Positions 7,671-19,100 of a stretch of 64,000 nt of DNA are shown piece by piece (position 1 is the stretch's first letter; each line of letters starts with the position of its first letter). The notes beneath the pieces are model-generated. The model saw only the letters and a program-made list of their open reading frames with translations, made no database searches and was not told the origin of the DNA. The stretch is from Flavisolibacter amylovorans. Its GTDB lineage: Bacteria; Bacteroidota; Bacteroidia; Chitinophagales; Chitinophagaceae. Both the position numbers and the translations under genes were made by a program. The stretch covers positions 124,001 through 188,000 of the forward strand of contig NZ_BAABGY010000005.1 of assembly GCF_039541815.1 (NCBI RefSeq), given 5' to 3'.

Positions 7671-9780
7671 GCGCCTTGTCCATGTCGGTACATACCTGGT
7701 TGATGTAGTCGAGCTGCTCCTTCATCAAAGCGTCCTCGGCCGCGGGCGCAGTCTCCACCCCCGGTACCGATTCCACTTCCTTCAACACCGCTTCCTTTTC
7801 GGCGTGCATGCGCTCCAGTCCGCCTTCGAGCGTACGGAGGGCTTTTTGTGCGCTGTGTACGAGCGCCGGCGCGTGGGCGCGTGGCTCGCGGCGCAGCAGG
7901 TCGGTGGCCAGCGTGGCCATATTCGAAAAGAGAATATGCTGCAGCACGATGAAGGGGTGCAGGTGCTTCTTGCTCCGCTGCAGGTTGCGTGGCTCGTTGA
8001 GCATCCGCTGGAAGGCCGCCGAAAGGTTGGCCGTTTGCACGTAGAGCTCTTTGCGGGCGAGCTTGTAGGAAAGCTGCGACACCTTGCGTCCCTCGAGTGC
8101 CGAAATGATCAGGTCGAGGTAGTTGCCGTTGGCGCGGAGAAGCCCTTTGAGGTGGCCTCCCAGCTGATCGGCTTCCCAGGAGGGAAGCAGCAGCACGCTG
8201 GTGCCGAAGGCGATGGCGCAGCCCAGCACGGTATCGAAGATGCGCTCCTGGGCGAGCTCGATGAAGGGCATGCCCAGGAAGTGGAATAGGATCAGCATGA
8301 ACGGCGTGGTAAAGCAGACCATCGCCAGGTAGTTGATGCGCAGGAACGAATACGTGCCGAGCATACAAAGCACCATGATCACGAATTGCGCCTCGCGGCT
8401 TGGGATGAAGTAGAGCACGGCCACGCCGAAGAGCCCGCCGCCCAGCGTGCCGATGATGCGCTGCACGTTACGCTCGCGCGTGAGGCTGAAGGCAGGCTTG
8501 AGGATGAACGCGATCGTGAGCAGCACCCAGTAGCTGTGCTCGCCGTAGTTGATGAGCCGCGTCAGGAAATAGCCGAACAGGCAGGCAAAGGCCACGCGGA
8601 GCGAGTGCCGGAACACCACCGATTCGGGCGTCAGGTTGCTCCAGAAGATCTTCGGGTCGAGTGGCTGGTGGCTCACGAAGAGCCCGTGGTCGAGGCGGCT
8701 CTTCCGCTCGGGGATGGTTTCGGGGTCGAAGAAGTGCTCCAGCTCGGTAAGGCGGCCCGAAAGGCGGCGCAGGTTCACGAGGATCTTGCGCAGTACGAGG
8801 TGGCTTTCGGAAGGGAGCTTCGGCAGGGCGTCGATGGCGCTTTTCAAGCGGGTCAGGGCTGCTTCGAGTGTGCCGTCGGCGCGGTAGGGACGGTCCATCT
8901 GCACGGCTACGCCGATATCATCGAGGTGGCGCGCCATTTCGCGGATCTGCTCGGCGATCTGCTCCAGGATACCGGTGGGTGCAAAGCGCCGGCGCAGCGA
9001 CGCATAATCGTAATAGGCGGCGGTGATGTCTTCGAACAGGTCCACCGTTTCCACGAACATCAGGATGAGCCGGCGACCCTCGAGGGTCGACTCCTGGGTG
9101 ATCTGGCGGGTCTTGAAGAGGATGTCGCGCACGGCGTCCTGCTTCTCGTGCACCAGCACCTGGCGCGACACGAGCTGACGGTACCCGCTGTCGAGGTCGG
9201 ACGAAGGATCGTAGAACGAAGCTTTGATATGGAGGTAGCGGGCGAGCTCGCGGATGCATTCGCCGAGCACGCGCTGTCCCGGCCGGTAGGGGAGGGCCAG
9301 CGAAAAGAAGTAGGACAGCGCAAAGTACCAGAGGCCGCCCGCCGCGATGAGCCCGCTGTGCACCCACACGCCGCCGGGCGGCAGCGGGTTGTCCATGGTC
9401 AGGATCACGATGAGCAGCACCGCGTTGCCCACCGCGGCCGCGCGCGGCCCGTAGGCGTTGAACATCGAGAAAAAAAAGCCGGCACCTACGAGCTCAAGCC
9501 CCATCGTTACCGGGTGCTGGCGGGCAAAGGCCGTGAGCGTGGCTACGAGGAAGAGGGCTACCGTGCAGAGCAGCATGCCGTTGCGCTTGTTGAGCAGGGG
9601 GCCGGGCGCGTCGGTGAGGCTTACGCAGAGGGCGCCCAGCGAAAGGGTCATACCCGTCTCGAACTGCCCGTAGAACGAGCCGACGAGTGCCGGCAGCAGC
9701 ACCGCCACGGTGGTGCGGAGGCCGTCGGCAAAGGCCTGGCTGTACAGAAAATAACGGAATTCCCGGGCTTGGAGGTTCAT
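7651..9780 (-). CDS. FUSC family inner-membrane protein (YccS/YhfK-like)
   Basis: This 709-aa integral membrane protein has the duplicated FUSC layout. A first hydrophobic block (about residues 20-190) contains LLPALVGSFYGQFETGMTLS. A long soluble helical region (about 190-390) follows, then a second block (about 395-540) with the FUSC motif PESVVFRHSLRVAFACLFGY and SYWVLLTIAFILKP. A cytoplasmic C-terminal domain ends the protein. Related proteins include YccS and aromatic-acid/fusaric-acid efflux components, but no partner membrane-fusion protein is present, so a transport role is only inferred. Its last codons overlap the end of convergent aroQ. Confidence 0.88.
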   Translation of the reverse strand: MNLQAREFRYFLYSQAFADGLRTTVAVLLPALVGSFYGQFETGMTLSLGALCVSLTDAPGPLLNKRNGMLLCTVALFLVATLTAFARQHPVTMGLELVGAGFFFSMFNAYGPRAAAVGNAVLLIVILTMDNPLPPGGVWVHSGLIAAGGLWYFALSYFFSLALPYRPGQRVLGECIRELARYLHIKASFYDPSSDLDSGYRQLVSRQVLVHEKQDAVRDILFKTRQITQESTLEGRRLILMFVETVDLFEDITAAYYDYASLRRRFAPTGILEQIAEQIREMARHLDDIGVAVQMDRPYRADGTLEAALTRLKSAIDALPKLPSESHLVLRKILVNLRRLSGRLTELEHFFDPETIPERKSRLDHGLFVSHQPLDPKIFWSNLTPESVVFRHSLRVAFACLFGYFLTRLINYGEHSYWVLLTIAFILKPAFSLTRERNVQRIIGTLGGGLFGVAVLYFIPSREAQFVIMVLCMLGTYSFLRINYLAMVCFTTPFMLILFHFLGMPFIELAQERIFDTVLGCAIAFGTSVLLLPSWEADQLGGHLKGLLRANGNYLDLIISALEGRKVSQLSYKLARKELYVQTANLSAAFQRMLNEPRNLQRSKKHLHPFIVLQHILFSNMATLATDLLRREPRAHAPALVHSAQKALRTLEGGLERMHAEKEAVLKEVESVPGVETAPAAEDALMKEQLDYINQVCTDMDKALRQIGL

Positions 9781-9938
9781 GTGGATCGCCGGGCAAAATG
9801 CCCGGGCGAAAATACAGGTATGCCAGCTAACCGGCCGGGCCGGCCCGGGCCACCGTGCGCATTGAAACCTGAGCAGGATCAGTTTTTCGGGGCGGGCGCA
9901 TCAGCCCCTGTCCGCTGCTTTTTTCCGCTCTTTGCAGC

Positions 9939-11249
9939 ATGAAAACACCCATCACCTTCCGGAAGCCTGAAGACGCCCTATCGGTCATCCAATCGGGACA
10001 GCGTGTGTTCGTACAGGGCAGCGCCCAGACGCCCACTTGCCTGCTCCGTGCCCTCGCTGCACAGGCCGGTCGCCTCCGCGACGTAGAGCTCGTGTTCATC
10101 ACTGTATACGGCGATATCCACGTCGACCGCCCCGAATACGCCGACTCCTTCCGCATCAACTCCATGTTCGTGTCGGCCTCCATCCGCGACGGCGTGCGCG
10201 AAGGCCGGGCCGACTATATCCCGGTGTTCCTGAGCGAGATCCCCAACCTGTTCAACCAGGGCATTATGCCTGTCGACGTCGCCCTCGTGCAGGTGTCGCC
10301 GCCCGACGCGCACGGCTACTGCTCGCTCGGCGTGTCGGTGGACGTAGCGCGTTCGGCCGTCAACAACGCGAAATACGTGATCGCCCAGGTGAACAAACAC
10401 GTGCCGCGCACACACGGCGACGGCCTCATTCATGTGAGCCGCTTCCATGCGCTCGTGGAATGCAACGAGCCGCTGTACGAAGCCCGCTTCGGCGACAAGG
10501 CCGGGCCCGTAGAAATGCGGATCGGGGAGCACGTGGCGGGGCTCATCGAGGACCGTGCTACGCTGCAGATGGGGATCGGTGCCATTCCTGACGCGGTGCT
10601 CAGATGCCTCAGCGGGCACAAGGACCTCGGCATTCATACCGAGATGTGCTCCGACGGCATCGTGGACCTGTTCGAGAGCGGCGTCATCACCAACCGCTAC
10701 AAGCGCATTCATCCCAACAAAGCGGTCACCGGCTTTGCCCTCGGCACCCGGCGCCTGTATGATTATGTCGACGACAATCCCGCCTTCCAGTTTCTCGACA
10801 TCGACTACGTGAACGACCCGCACATCATCCGCCGCAACCCCCGAGTAGTGGCCATCAACAGCGCGATCGAGATCGACCTTACCGGGCAGGTATGCTCCGA
10901 CTCGATCGGCACCTACCAGTACTCGGGCGTCGGCGGGCAGATGGACTTCATGCGCGGCGCGGCACTCAGCGAGGGCGGCAAGCCGATCATTGCCCTGCCG
11001 GCCCGCACGGCCAAAGGCGTGCCGCGGCTGGTTCCCTTCCTGAAGCCCGGCGCCGGTGTGGTCACCACGCGCGCACACATGCACTACGTGGTCACGGAGT
11101 ACGGCGTGGCGTACCTGTTCGGCAAGAACCTGCGGCAACGGGCGCAGGCGCTCATCGGGATCGCACACCCCGACGACCGCGAGGCGCTGGAGCGGGCTTG
11201 TTTCGAGCGCTTCAAGGTCTTCGAGTCGCGCTGCGCGCTACCGGCGTAA
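9939..11249 (+). CDS. Acetyl-CoA hydrolase/transferase family (4-hydroxybutyrate CoA-transferase-like)
   Basis: This 436-aa protein belongs to the family I CoA-transferase/acetyl-CoA hydrolase group, which moves CoA between acyl-CoA and a carboxylate (Cat1/Cat2/AbfT-like) or hydrolyses it. The N-terminal domain is at about 5-210 (GQRVFVQGSAQTPTCLLRAL). The C-terminal catalytic domain has the expected nucleophile Glu235 in IHTEMCSDG, and GVGGQMDFMRGA for the oxyanion/CoA loop. EYGVAYLFGKNLRQRAQALI near the end is a strong family signature. It stands alone with a CTCTTTGC box close before the ATG. The exact acyl substrates cannot be read from the sequence. Confidence 0.88.
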   Translation: MKTPITFRKPEDALSVIQSGQRVFVQGSAQTPTCLLRALAAQAGRLRDVELVFITVYGDIHVDRPEYADSFRINSMFVSASIRDGVREGRADYIPVFLSEIPNLFNQGIMPVDVALVQVSPPDAHGYCSLGVSVDVARSAVNNAKYVIAQVNKHVPRTHGDGLIHVSRFHALVECNEPLYEARFGDKAGPVEMRIGEHVAGLIEDRATLQMGIGAIPDAVLRCLSGHKDLGIHTEMCSDGIVDLFESGVITNRYKRIHPNKAVTGFALGTRRLYDYVDDNPAFQFLDIDYVNDPHIIRRNPRVVAINSAIEIDLTGQVCSDSIGTYQYSGVGGQMDFMRGAALSEGGKPIIALPARTAKGVPRLVPFLKPGAGVVTTRAHMHYVVTEYGVAYLFGKNLRQRAQALIGIAHPDDREALERACFERFKVFESRCALPA

Positions 11250-11533
11250 CCTCTTGGCGGCTGTTTCCGTTAAAAGGGACTGCAAAAAGGCGGAACGGGT
11301 CGGCCGCAAGCGGCCTCGATGCACGACGGCGCAACGGCATGGCGGCGCGACGAAGGAAAATGAATTGTTCTTTCCGTTGACCATCGTGCCTTTGTGCCTT
11401 CGTGACGTCGCGAAAACGGGCGCCAGCCCGTCCTGCCGTGCTTGCACGGTCTGATTGGCAGTGATCGGATAAGCCACCTAAATTCTTACAATGCCTGCAG
11501 GATGCATGCATTGTGCATCGGGGATGACGGTTG
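11250..11533. other. Spacer holding a duplicated palindromic repeat
   Basis: Positions 11298-11476 are homologous to 48258-48437. The left arm (11321-11357) stutters words like GACGGCGCAACGGC, and the right arm (11382-11412) carries complementary words such as GTGCCTTTGTGCCTTCGTG. A short hairpin CGTGCTTGCACG follows. No credible gene is present. Confidence 0.75.
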
Positions 11534-12640
11534 CTACGCGGATGCTGGTGTATCCCCGGTAGCGCCGGGTTTTCCCGGCAGGTCTACCCGCTGGCGGGGC
11601 AGGGAATCCGGGTAGTGGTCGGCCAGGAACTTCATGATGGCCTCGCGGGCAATGCACCGCAGGTCGTACAGTGCGGAGGAGTTGGCGGCGCTCACGAGCC
11701 CGCGCAGTTCGAGCGCATCCGCCTTTACATCGGAAACGATGAGGCCGGCCGTGCGCCCATCCCAAAGCGGGCTGTCGTGCACGATCCGGAGGAACTCCGT
11801 ACGTACGGCTGCTACCGGCACCGTATGGTCGGTGTAGAAGAAGACGGTGCCCATCAGCTGCGCCGTGGTGCGCGTCCAGTTCTCGAAGGGTTTTTCCAAG
11901 AAGTACGTGATCGGCAGCACGAGGCGGCGCTCGTCCCAGATCCGCACCACGACATAGGTCAGCGTGATCTCCTCGATGCGGCCGAAATGCCCTTCCACCA
12001 CTACTTCATCGTCGATGCGCACCGGCTGCGTGAAGGCGATCTGGAAGCCGGCGAGCAGGTTGGCAAGGGAGCGTTGCGCCGCGAAGCCCACGATGATGCC
12101 GCCGATGCCGACGCCGGTGAGCAGGCCGGTGCCCAGCTTGCGCAGGGTACTGAAGGTGAGGAGCACGGCGCCGATGGCCAGCAGCACGATGATGCTCCCG
12201 GCCACCCTCCGGATGTAGAGCAGTTGCGTGAAGATGCGGCGTTGCCGCAGGTTGTCGGACTGGCGGAGGTTGATCCGGGCGTGGGTAACGTCCTGGAGTA
12301 CCCGGAGAAGGCGGATGAGGATCCAGGCAAAGGCGAGGATCTCGCCGATCTCGACGGCATGGGCGATGTTGCCGCGCAGGGAGCGTGTGAGGCGCATCTC
12401 GGGAAGCAGGAGGTCGAGGATGAAGAGCGGCAGGAACACATTGACCGGGGTGCCGAGGTGGCGCACCAGCGAGCGGACAAGGAAGAAGGAGCCCGCGTCG
12501 CTGCGCTGCCAGCGCGCCGTGGCCCACAACAGCGCCGCAACGAGGAGCCCGATGGCCAGCGCAGCCGCCAGCAGGGTGAGGTTCCAGAGCCAGTGAGCGG
12601 GCTGCCAGCGTTGCCAGAGTTCCTGTATCAGGTCATGCAT
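11534..12640 (-). CDS. MscS-family mechanosensitive channel
   Basis: This 368-aa inner-membrane protein is probably a tension-gated channel used for osmotic downshock release. Four membrane segments lie in the first half, at about 16-40, 65-85, 95-115 and 145-165. The pore-lining TM3/beta region is visible as GTGLLTGVGIGGIIVGFAAQ and RSLANLLAGFQIAFTQPVRI, the MscS hallmark. The MscS beta domain follows (DDEVVVEGHFGRIEEITLTY) with a mixed C-terminal domain. It has two extra N-terminal membrane helices compared with the E. coli MscS core. It is monocistronic and transcribed away from the giant gene. Confidence 0.93.
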   Translation of the reverse strand: MHDLIQELWQRWQPAHWLWNLTLLAAALAIGLLVAALLWATARWQRSDAGSFFLVRSLVRHLGTPVNVFLPLFILDLLLPEMRLTRSLRGNIAHAVEIGEILAFAWILIRLLRVLQDVTHARINLRQSDNLRQRRIFTQLLYIRRVAGSIIVLLAIGAVLLTFSTLRKLGTGLLTGVGIGGIIVGFAAQRSLANLLAGFQIAFTQPVRIDDEVVVEGHFGRIEEITLTYVVVRIWDERRLVLPITYFLEKPFENWTRTTAQLMGTVFFYTDHTVPVAAVRTEFLRIVHDSPLWDGRTAGLIVSDVKADALELRGLVSAANSSALYDLRCIAREAIMKFLADHYPDSLPRQRVDLPGKPGATGDTPASA

Positions 12641-13100
12641 GGCGGATTTTTTGCGCGCATCGCAGCAACTATCGTACTAGGCTCTGCTTCCGCCCGGCCA
12701 CAACGAACATTAGAAAAAAATAATTGATGCATCCGCATAAGGTGTCCGGAAAACTTTTTTACCTTGTTCTCTGAACACTGTCGTCGTTCGAAATCCTACC
12801 TCTACGATCAACCAAAGCGTACGCTGCGCGATTGCCAACCTGGACCTGCACCCATAACTGCCAGAAATAGTCCTGCTTTCTGATCCGAATACTCTTGCGC
12901 CCCTGCGTGTCCGACCTGCTTGTTTCCGGGGCGGGGCGTTGCGCATTACGTTTCCCTGGTAGCCTGCCACTACGGGCCAAGGGGACGTTGCCGCCCGGTC
13001 AGATCAACCTCTGAATGATACCAGATATACCGCGTTCAGGGTATGGTCCTGCCTTGCCTGCTGCGGTAGCTTCACCCGCTCGCAAAACCTAAACTGCTAT
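12641..13100. other. 460-bp spacer upstream of the giant adhesin gene
   Basis: I find no coding region, tRNA or repeat. It is less GC-rich than its surroundings near 12710-12790 (AAAAAAATAATTGATGCATC and an ACTTTTTTACCTTG stretch), so the divergent promoters for MscS and the giant gene probably lie here. No TTG-N19-TANNTTTG match was found by eye. Confidence 0.5.
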
Positions 13101-16100
13101 ATGATGAAAAGGAGTTTGATTCTGTTGCTCACCCTGCTCGCCGCCTGTTTCAGCCAGGCGCAGACGGTCGAAACAGGAACCGTTTACCCCGCCCAGCTTT
13201 GCGCCGGCACCACCGTCAACGTGCCGTTCACCGCCACGGGAACGTTCGATACGGCCAATGTGTTCACCGCACAGCTCAGCTCTTCGTCGGGCTCCTTTGC
13301 CAGCCCCGTATCGATCGGTGCTCTGGCGGGCACGGCTTCCGGTGTCATCAGCGCCACCATTCCCTCCGGCGCCGCCGGCAACGGCTTCCGGATCCGGGTC
13401 GTAGCCAGCCACCCGGCAACAACGGGCACCGACAACGGCGGCGACCTCAGTGTCAGCCTGGCGCCCAGCATCAACGTCTCGGGTGCCACCACGGTGTGCC
13501 CGGGCGCCAGCTCGGTGCTGGTGGCCTCCGGTGCCACGGCCTATAGCTGGTCGCCTGCGCCCCTGCCGGTGGATGCCGCCTCCGGCAATGCGAGGCTGGC
13601 CGTGGGCCTTCGTCGCCTGAGCAGTACTTATACGGGTGCGGTCATCCGCCTCCGCCGCAGCTCGGATGGAGCCGAGTCCGATTTCGGTACCTCGGGCGCC
13701 GACCTCGACGCCGCTGCGATCAGTGCCTGGCTTGCCGGCGCCAACGGTTTTTGCGTGCGCCTGTACGACCAGTCGGGGTCCGGCAACGACGTGGTGCAAT
13801 CCAATGTCGCCAACCAGCCCCAGCTCGTGCTCACCGGTACGTCGAACAACCGTCCCGCGCTCGTGTTCAATACGTCGCAGTACATGCGGAACACCACCAA
13901 CTTTACCCCGCCCTATACCACCACGTTCATGGCCCGGCAAACCGGGGGCGCCCGCGGTCGCGTACTCTCATCGGTCAGCAACAACTGGTTGCTCGGCTGG
14001 TGGAGCAGCTACCGGAGCATGGCCCATTTCGATGCCTGGCTGCACCTGGGCTACCAGCCCGGCGACAACAGCCGCTATGTGTATTCCGGCAATTCCAACG
14101 GCACCGTTGCTGAATTTTACGAGAACGGCACGATGCTCAACGCGAACAACGGTGGCCTCAGCGGGCCCAACGGTATACAGCTGAACGGAAGCGGCTGGTA
14201 TGGTGAATATGCCGACTGCGAATTCTACGACGTCGTTGTGTACAATGCGGTGCTTGCCCCCTCGGTACGCTCCTCGGTGGAGTCGAGCATGTGGCAATAC
14301 TACCAGTCGCCCAACCAGTTCTTCGTGAACCTGAGCGCCAACGAGACCAAGCAGTACACCGTAACCGGCAGCACGCCCGGTTGTGCCGCCAGCAGCCAGA
14401 CGGTGACGGTTTCGAACAGCGTTCCCGGCAACCCGGCCCAGTTCGGCGACAACGAATGGAAGGTATATGCCTGGAACGCCGGTCATTACTACGACAACGG
14501 CGCCTCCTGGCGGGTTTCCTACTCCGGCTTCTATACCGCCACGGGCCTCAACTTCAACTCGCAGAACGACTGGGGACCCGGTGCTTCGCCTTCCTCGGCA
14601 CCGGGCTACCAGGGATGCGCTGTGAACGCAGACTATCATTCCTGGAGCGCCCGCCGCAAGGGCTTCCCCTGCGGCTACTACCGCATCTCGATACCGAGCC
14701 ACGACGAATATGCCAAGGTCTTCATCAACGGGGTGCAGGTCTATTACTCCTGCTGTAGCAATACCAACGTCTGGACCGGCTACCTGAACGACACCAGCAC
14801 GGTCGAATTTTCCGTAACCGAAGGTGGCGGCAGTTCGTTCGGCTCGCTGCAGTTCACGATCGTTCCGGAGATCAGCATGACCTACCCGGTGCTGAGCCGC
14901 TGTAATTCAGAGGGCCCCGTATCACCCACGGTGGTTGCGCCGGCCAACAGTCCTGCCGGCCGGTTTACGGCCGCACCTGCCGGATTGGTGATCGATTCGC
15001 TCACCGGCGCCGTAGACCCGGTGGCCAGCGCGCCGGGCGATTATACCGTGACCTATACGGTAGACCTGGCCGGTTGCGGCACCCACACCGTTACCGCCAC
15101 TGCGCCCATCAACATCCGCTACAGCCAGGGCGACCCGGCCGAATTCGGTATCAACGCCTGGCGCGTCTATGCCTGGAACTCGGGTCAGTACTACGACCAG
15201 GGCACGTCCTGGAACATGAGCTACTCGGGCTTCTTCATCGATTCTGCCGTCAACCACAACTCGCAGAACTTCTGGGGCGCGAGCGCGTCGCCTTCGTCGG
15301 CGGCTGGTTACCAGGGTTGCCCGGTGCGCGTCGATAACCACTCGTGGAGCGCCAAGCGGAAAGGCTTCCCCTGCGGCTATTACCGCATCACGCTGCCCGC
15401 GCACGACGACTATGCACAGGTGTTCGTGAACGGCGTGCTGGTGTATAACACCTGCTGCAGCAGCGGCAACGTCTGGACCGGCTACCTGAACGATACCAGT
15501 ACCGTAGTATTCCGCGTAACGGAAGGCGGCGGCAGCTCTTATGGCTCGATCAATTTCACGATCGTACCTGCGGCTACCTTCTCGTACCCGGCTACGACCT
15601 ATTGCTCCTCGGCAAATCCGTTGACACCGACCATCACCGAAGCACCCGGCGGCAGCAACGGTTATTTTTATGCGACGCCTGCCGGCCTCAGCATCGACAG
15701 CACCACGGGTGTGGTGACACCAGGCAGCAGCCAGGGAGGCACTTATACGATCTACTACCACCGCGCATTCGGTTCCAACTGCGGCCCCGACACCGTCCGG
15801 GCCACCACTACCATGACCATCACGCAAACGGCCGGCAACCCGACCGTATTCGGCAGCAATGAATGGCGCGTCTATGGCTGGAATGGCGGCACGAGCCACA
15901 ACGACGGTAATTCCTGGAACCTGAACTACGCCGGCTACTACATCGACACGACGCTGGCCTTCAAGACGCATGCGCGCTGGCCGGGCCATGCTTCGCCCTC
16001 CGCCGTCTCGCCGTACCCCGGTATGCCGCAAACCGGCTGGCAGGGCTGCGGGGTGAACTGGGACAATCACTCGTGGAGCGCCAAGCGCACCGGCTTCCCC

Positions 16101-19100
16101 TGCGGCTACTACCAGATCGACATCACCGACCACGACGACGAGGCCGAGCTCTGGGTCAACGGGGAGCGCGTGTGGCGCCACCAGGGTTGCTGCGACAGCC
16201 ACGGCAACGTCTGGCGCGGGTACCTGAACGATACGTCACGCATCGAGTTCCGCGCCACCGAGGGCGGCGGCGGCTCCAACGGGGGGCTCAACTTCACGCG
16301 GATCGCACCCGCATCGATCAGCTACCCGCTCTCGCCTTATTGCAATACCGGTGGTACGGCCCCGGTGACGCGCACGGGCGACAGCACCGGCACCTACTCG
16401 GCACCTGCGGGCCTCAGCATCAACGCGAGCACCGGCGCCGTCAACCTGAACGCTTCCACGCCCGGAACACACGTGGTGACGTACACGCTCCCCGGCATCA
16501 ACGGCTGTCCTCCCATTTCGGTCACCACGAACATCGTGATCTCGGCGGCTCCCTCTGCCTCGATCTCCTATAGCCAGCCCGCCTTCTGCACCTCCGGCGG
16601 CACCATACAGGTTACCCGCGACGGCTCGGGCGGCGGCGTGTACAGCGCTGCCCCGTCGGGCCTCGCCCTCGATACGGCAACCGGCGCGATCAACCTCGGC
16701 AGCAGCACACCCGGTATTTATACGGTGACGTATCTGATCCCCGCCACCGGCGATTGTGCCTCCTATACGAACACGACCCAGGTGACCGTATCGGCGCCGG
16801 CGTCCGCCTCGATCGCCTATCCTTCTACTACCTTCTGCACCAACCAGGACTCGGTGACCGTGCAGCTTACCGGTACACCCGGCGGCAATTTCTACCACTA
16901 TGCCGGCTATTCGCTGAATGCGCAAACAGGAACGCTGTATCCCGCGCAGAGCTACGCGTCATCGCACTACATCTATTACGAGGTGAGCACACCCGGCTGC
17001 CCGATGTATACGACCTATACCTACGTTCAGATCATCACGGCGCCCACGGCCACGATCGCCTATAGCAACTCGCCGTACTATGTGGGCGGGGGCGTGGTGT
17101 CCGTGAGCCAGACGGGCACGAGCGGCGGTACCTACAGCGCAACGCCCAACGGCCTCGGCATCAACACCACCACGGGCGCCGTCAACCTGAACATCTCCTC
17201 CGTAGGCACGTATGTGGTGAGCTACACGCTGCCCTCGGGAGCCTGCCCGGGCACGGTAGCCACCGATACCGTAGAAATACTGGCCACCGCCTCCGCGCAG
17301 ATCTCGTACAACGGCAATCCCTTCTGCAGCAACCTGGGCATCGTGACGGTGCTCCAGACCGGCATCAACGGCGGCACCTACAGTGCGCTGCCGGCGGGTC
17401 TCAGCCTCAACGCCACCACCGGCGACATCAACGTGGGCACTTCCACGCCCGGCACCTACACCATTACGTACTATGTGCCCGCGGCACCCGGCCGCAACGA
17501 GGTGACGGCCACCACCAACATCACGATCACCGCCGTGCCGCAGGCAACCATCGCCTATGGCGGATCGCCGTATTGCACCAATGCCGGTATCGTAAACGTG
17601 ACGCATACAGGCACCACCGGCGGCACCTATACATCTGCGCCCGCCGGCCTTACCCTCCACAGCGGCAACGGCTCCATCAGCACGTCTGCAAGCACACCGG
17701 GTACGTATACGGTCACCTACACCGTGCCGGCCAGCGGCGGTTGCCCCCAGTTCAGCACTTCCGCTCAGGTGACCATCAGCGGGCCCGGCGCCACCCTGGA
17801 TGCCGTAGCCGGTCAGACGGTCTGCAACGGCGCCAGTACGAGCCCGGTGGTCTTCACCGGCGGCGCCGCGGGCACCACCTACACCTGGACGAACAACGCT
17901 CCTTCGATAGGCCTTGCAGCCTCCGGTACCGGCGACATCCCGTCGTTCACCGCCATCAACAGCGGCAGCGGCAGCATCGTTGCCTCCATCGTGGTAACGC
18001 CCGTATCTCCTGATCCGAATGCCTGCCCGGGACAGTCGCGTACCTTCTCCATCACGGTGATGGGCACGCCCGCTGCCAGCATCCAGGGCGGCGACGGTAC
18101 CCTCTGCGGCGGCCATGCTACCACGCTCACCGCCAGCCCTGCGGGCGCGCAGTACCTTTGGTCTACCGGCGCAACTACCCAAAGCATCCCCGTTTCCGCT
18201 TCCGGTATTTATACGGTGACGGTGACCGGTGCCAACGGTTGCTCCGCCACCGCTTCCAAAACCGTCACGTTCAGCGCGAACAACGCACCGACGCTTTCCT
18301 ATAGCGGTGCCACGAGCTTCACGTCGGCTGTCGTAAGCCCGGCCTCCGGCACGCCCACCACGCTATACCGCTTCGAGGTGCGCTATACCGATGCCGACGG
18401 CGACCTGCCGCAGTCCAACACCATCAAGCTGCTGCTCGACTATCAGGGTAACGGCTCTTATACCGACGGCAACGACCGCCTCTATTACCTCTCCGCCAAG
18501 GATCCTTCCGACAACAACGTCACCGACGGCAAGGACTATTATTTCGTCACGGACGCCCTCCCGGCATCGGCCAACTGGCATACCCGCATCGAGGCCACCG
18601 ACATGCAGGGCTGCAGCGCGGCCTTCGGTCCCTTTGCCGGGCCCGTTGTGCTCCCGCGTGTCGACATCACGATCTTCGCCAACGACATCACCTTCTCGGT
18701 AGCCCATCCCGACACGAGCAGCCAGCAAACGGTGTACGCCACGATCCACAACAACTCGGGCCGCGACGCGACCAACTTCACCGTGCGCCTGCTTAACCAG
18801 AACGATCCGACGACTACTTACCCGGATATCACAGTACCCTTCCTCTCGGGCAGCAACGGCGCGATCCAGGTAAGCTGGAACATCACCACGCCGTCAAACC
18901 CGAGCTGGTGCCCGATGCAGGTGATCATCGACCAGGGCAATGCGCTCGACGAAAGCAACGAGCTCGACAACCAGGCGATCCGGCCATTCATCAACGGTGA
19001 ATTCAACCTGCCCGGCGACATCGCCATCACGGCCGCCCCTGCGCCGGCTTCGGTTCACGTGAACAATTCGGTTTCGATCCATGGCAAGGCGTGGTACCGG

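Noticed and set aside
14427..17785. Repeats in the giant gene as a possible assembly artefact
   Set aside because: The copies are clearly diverged at DNA and protein level and the frame stays open, so a collapsed or duplicated assembly is unlikely.
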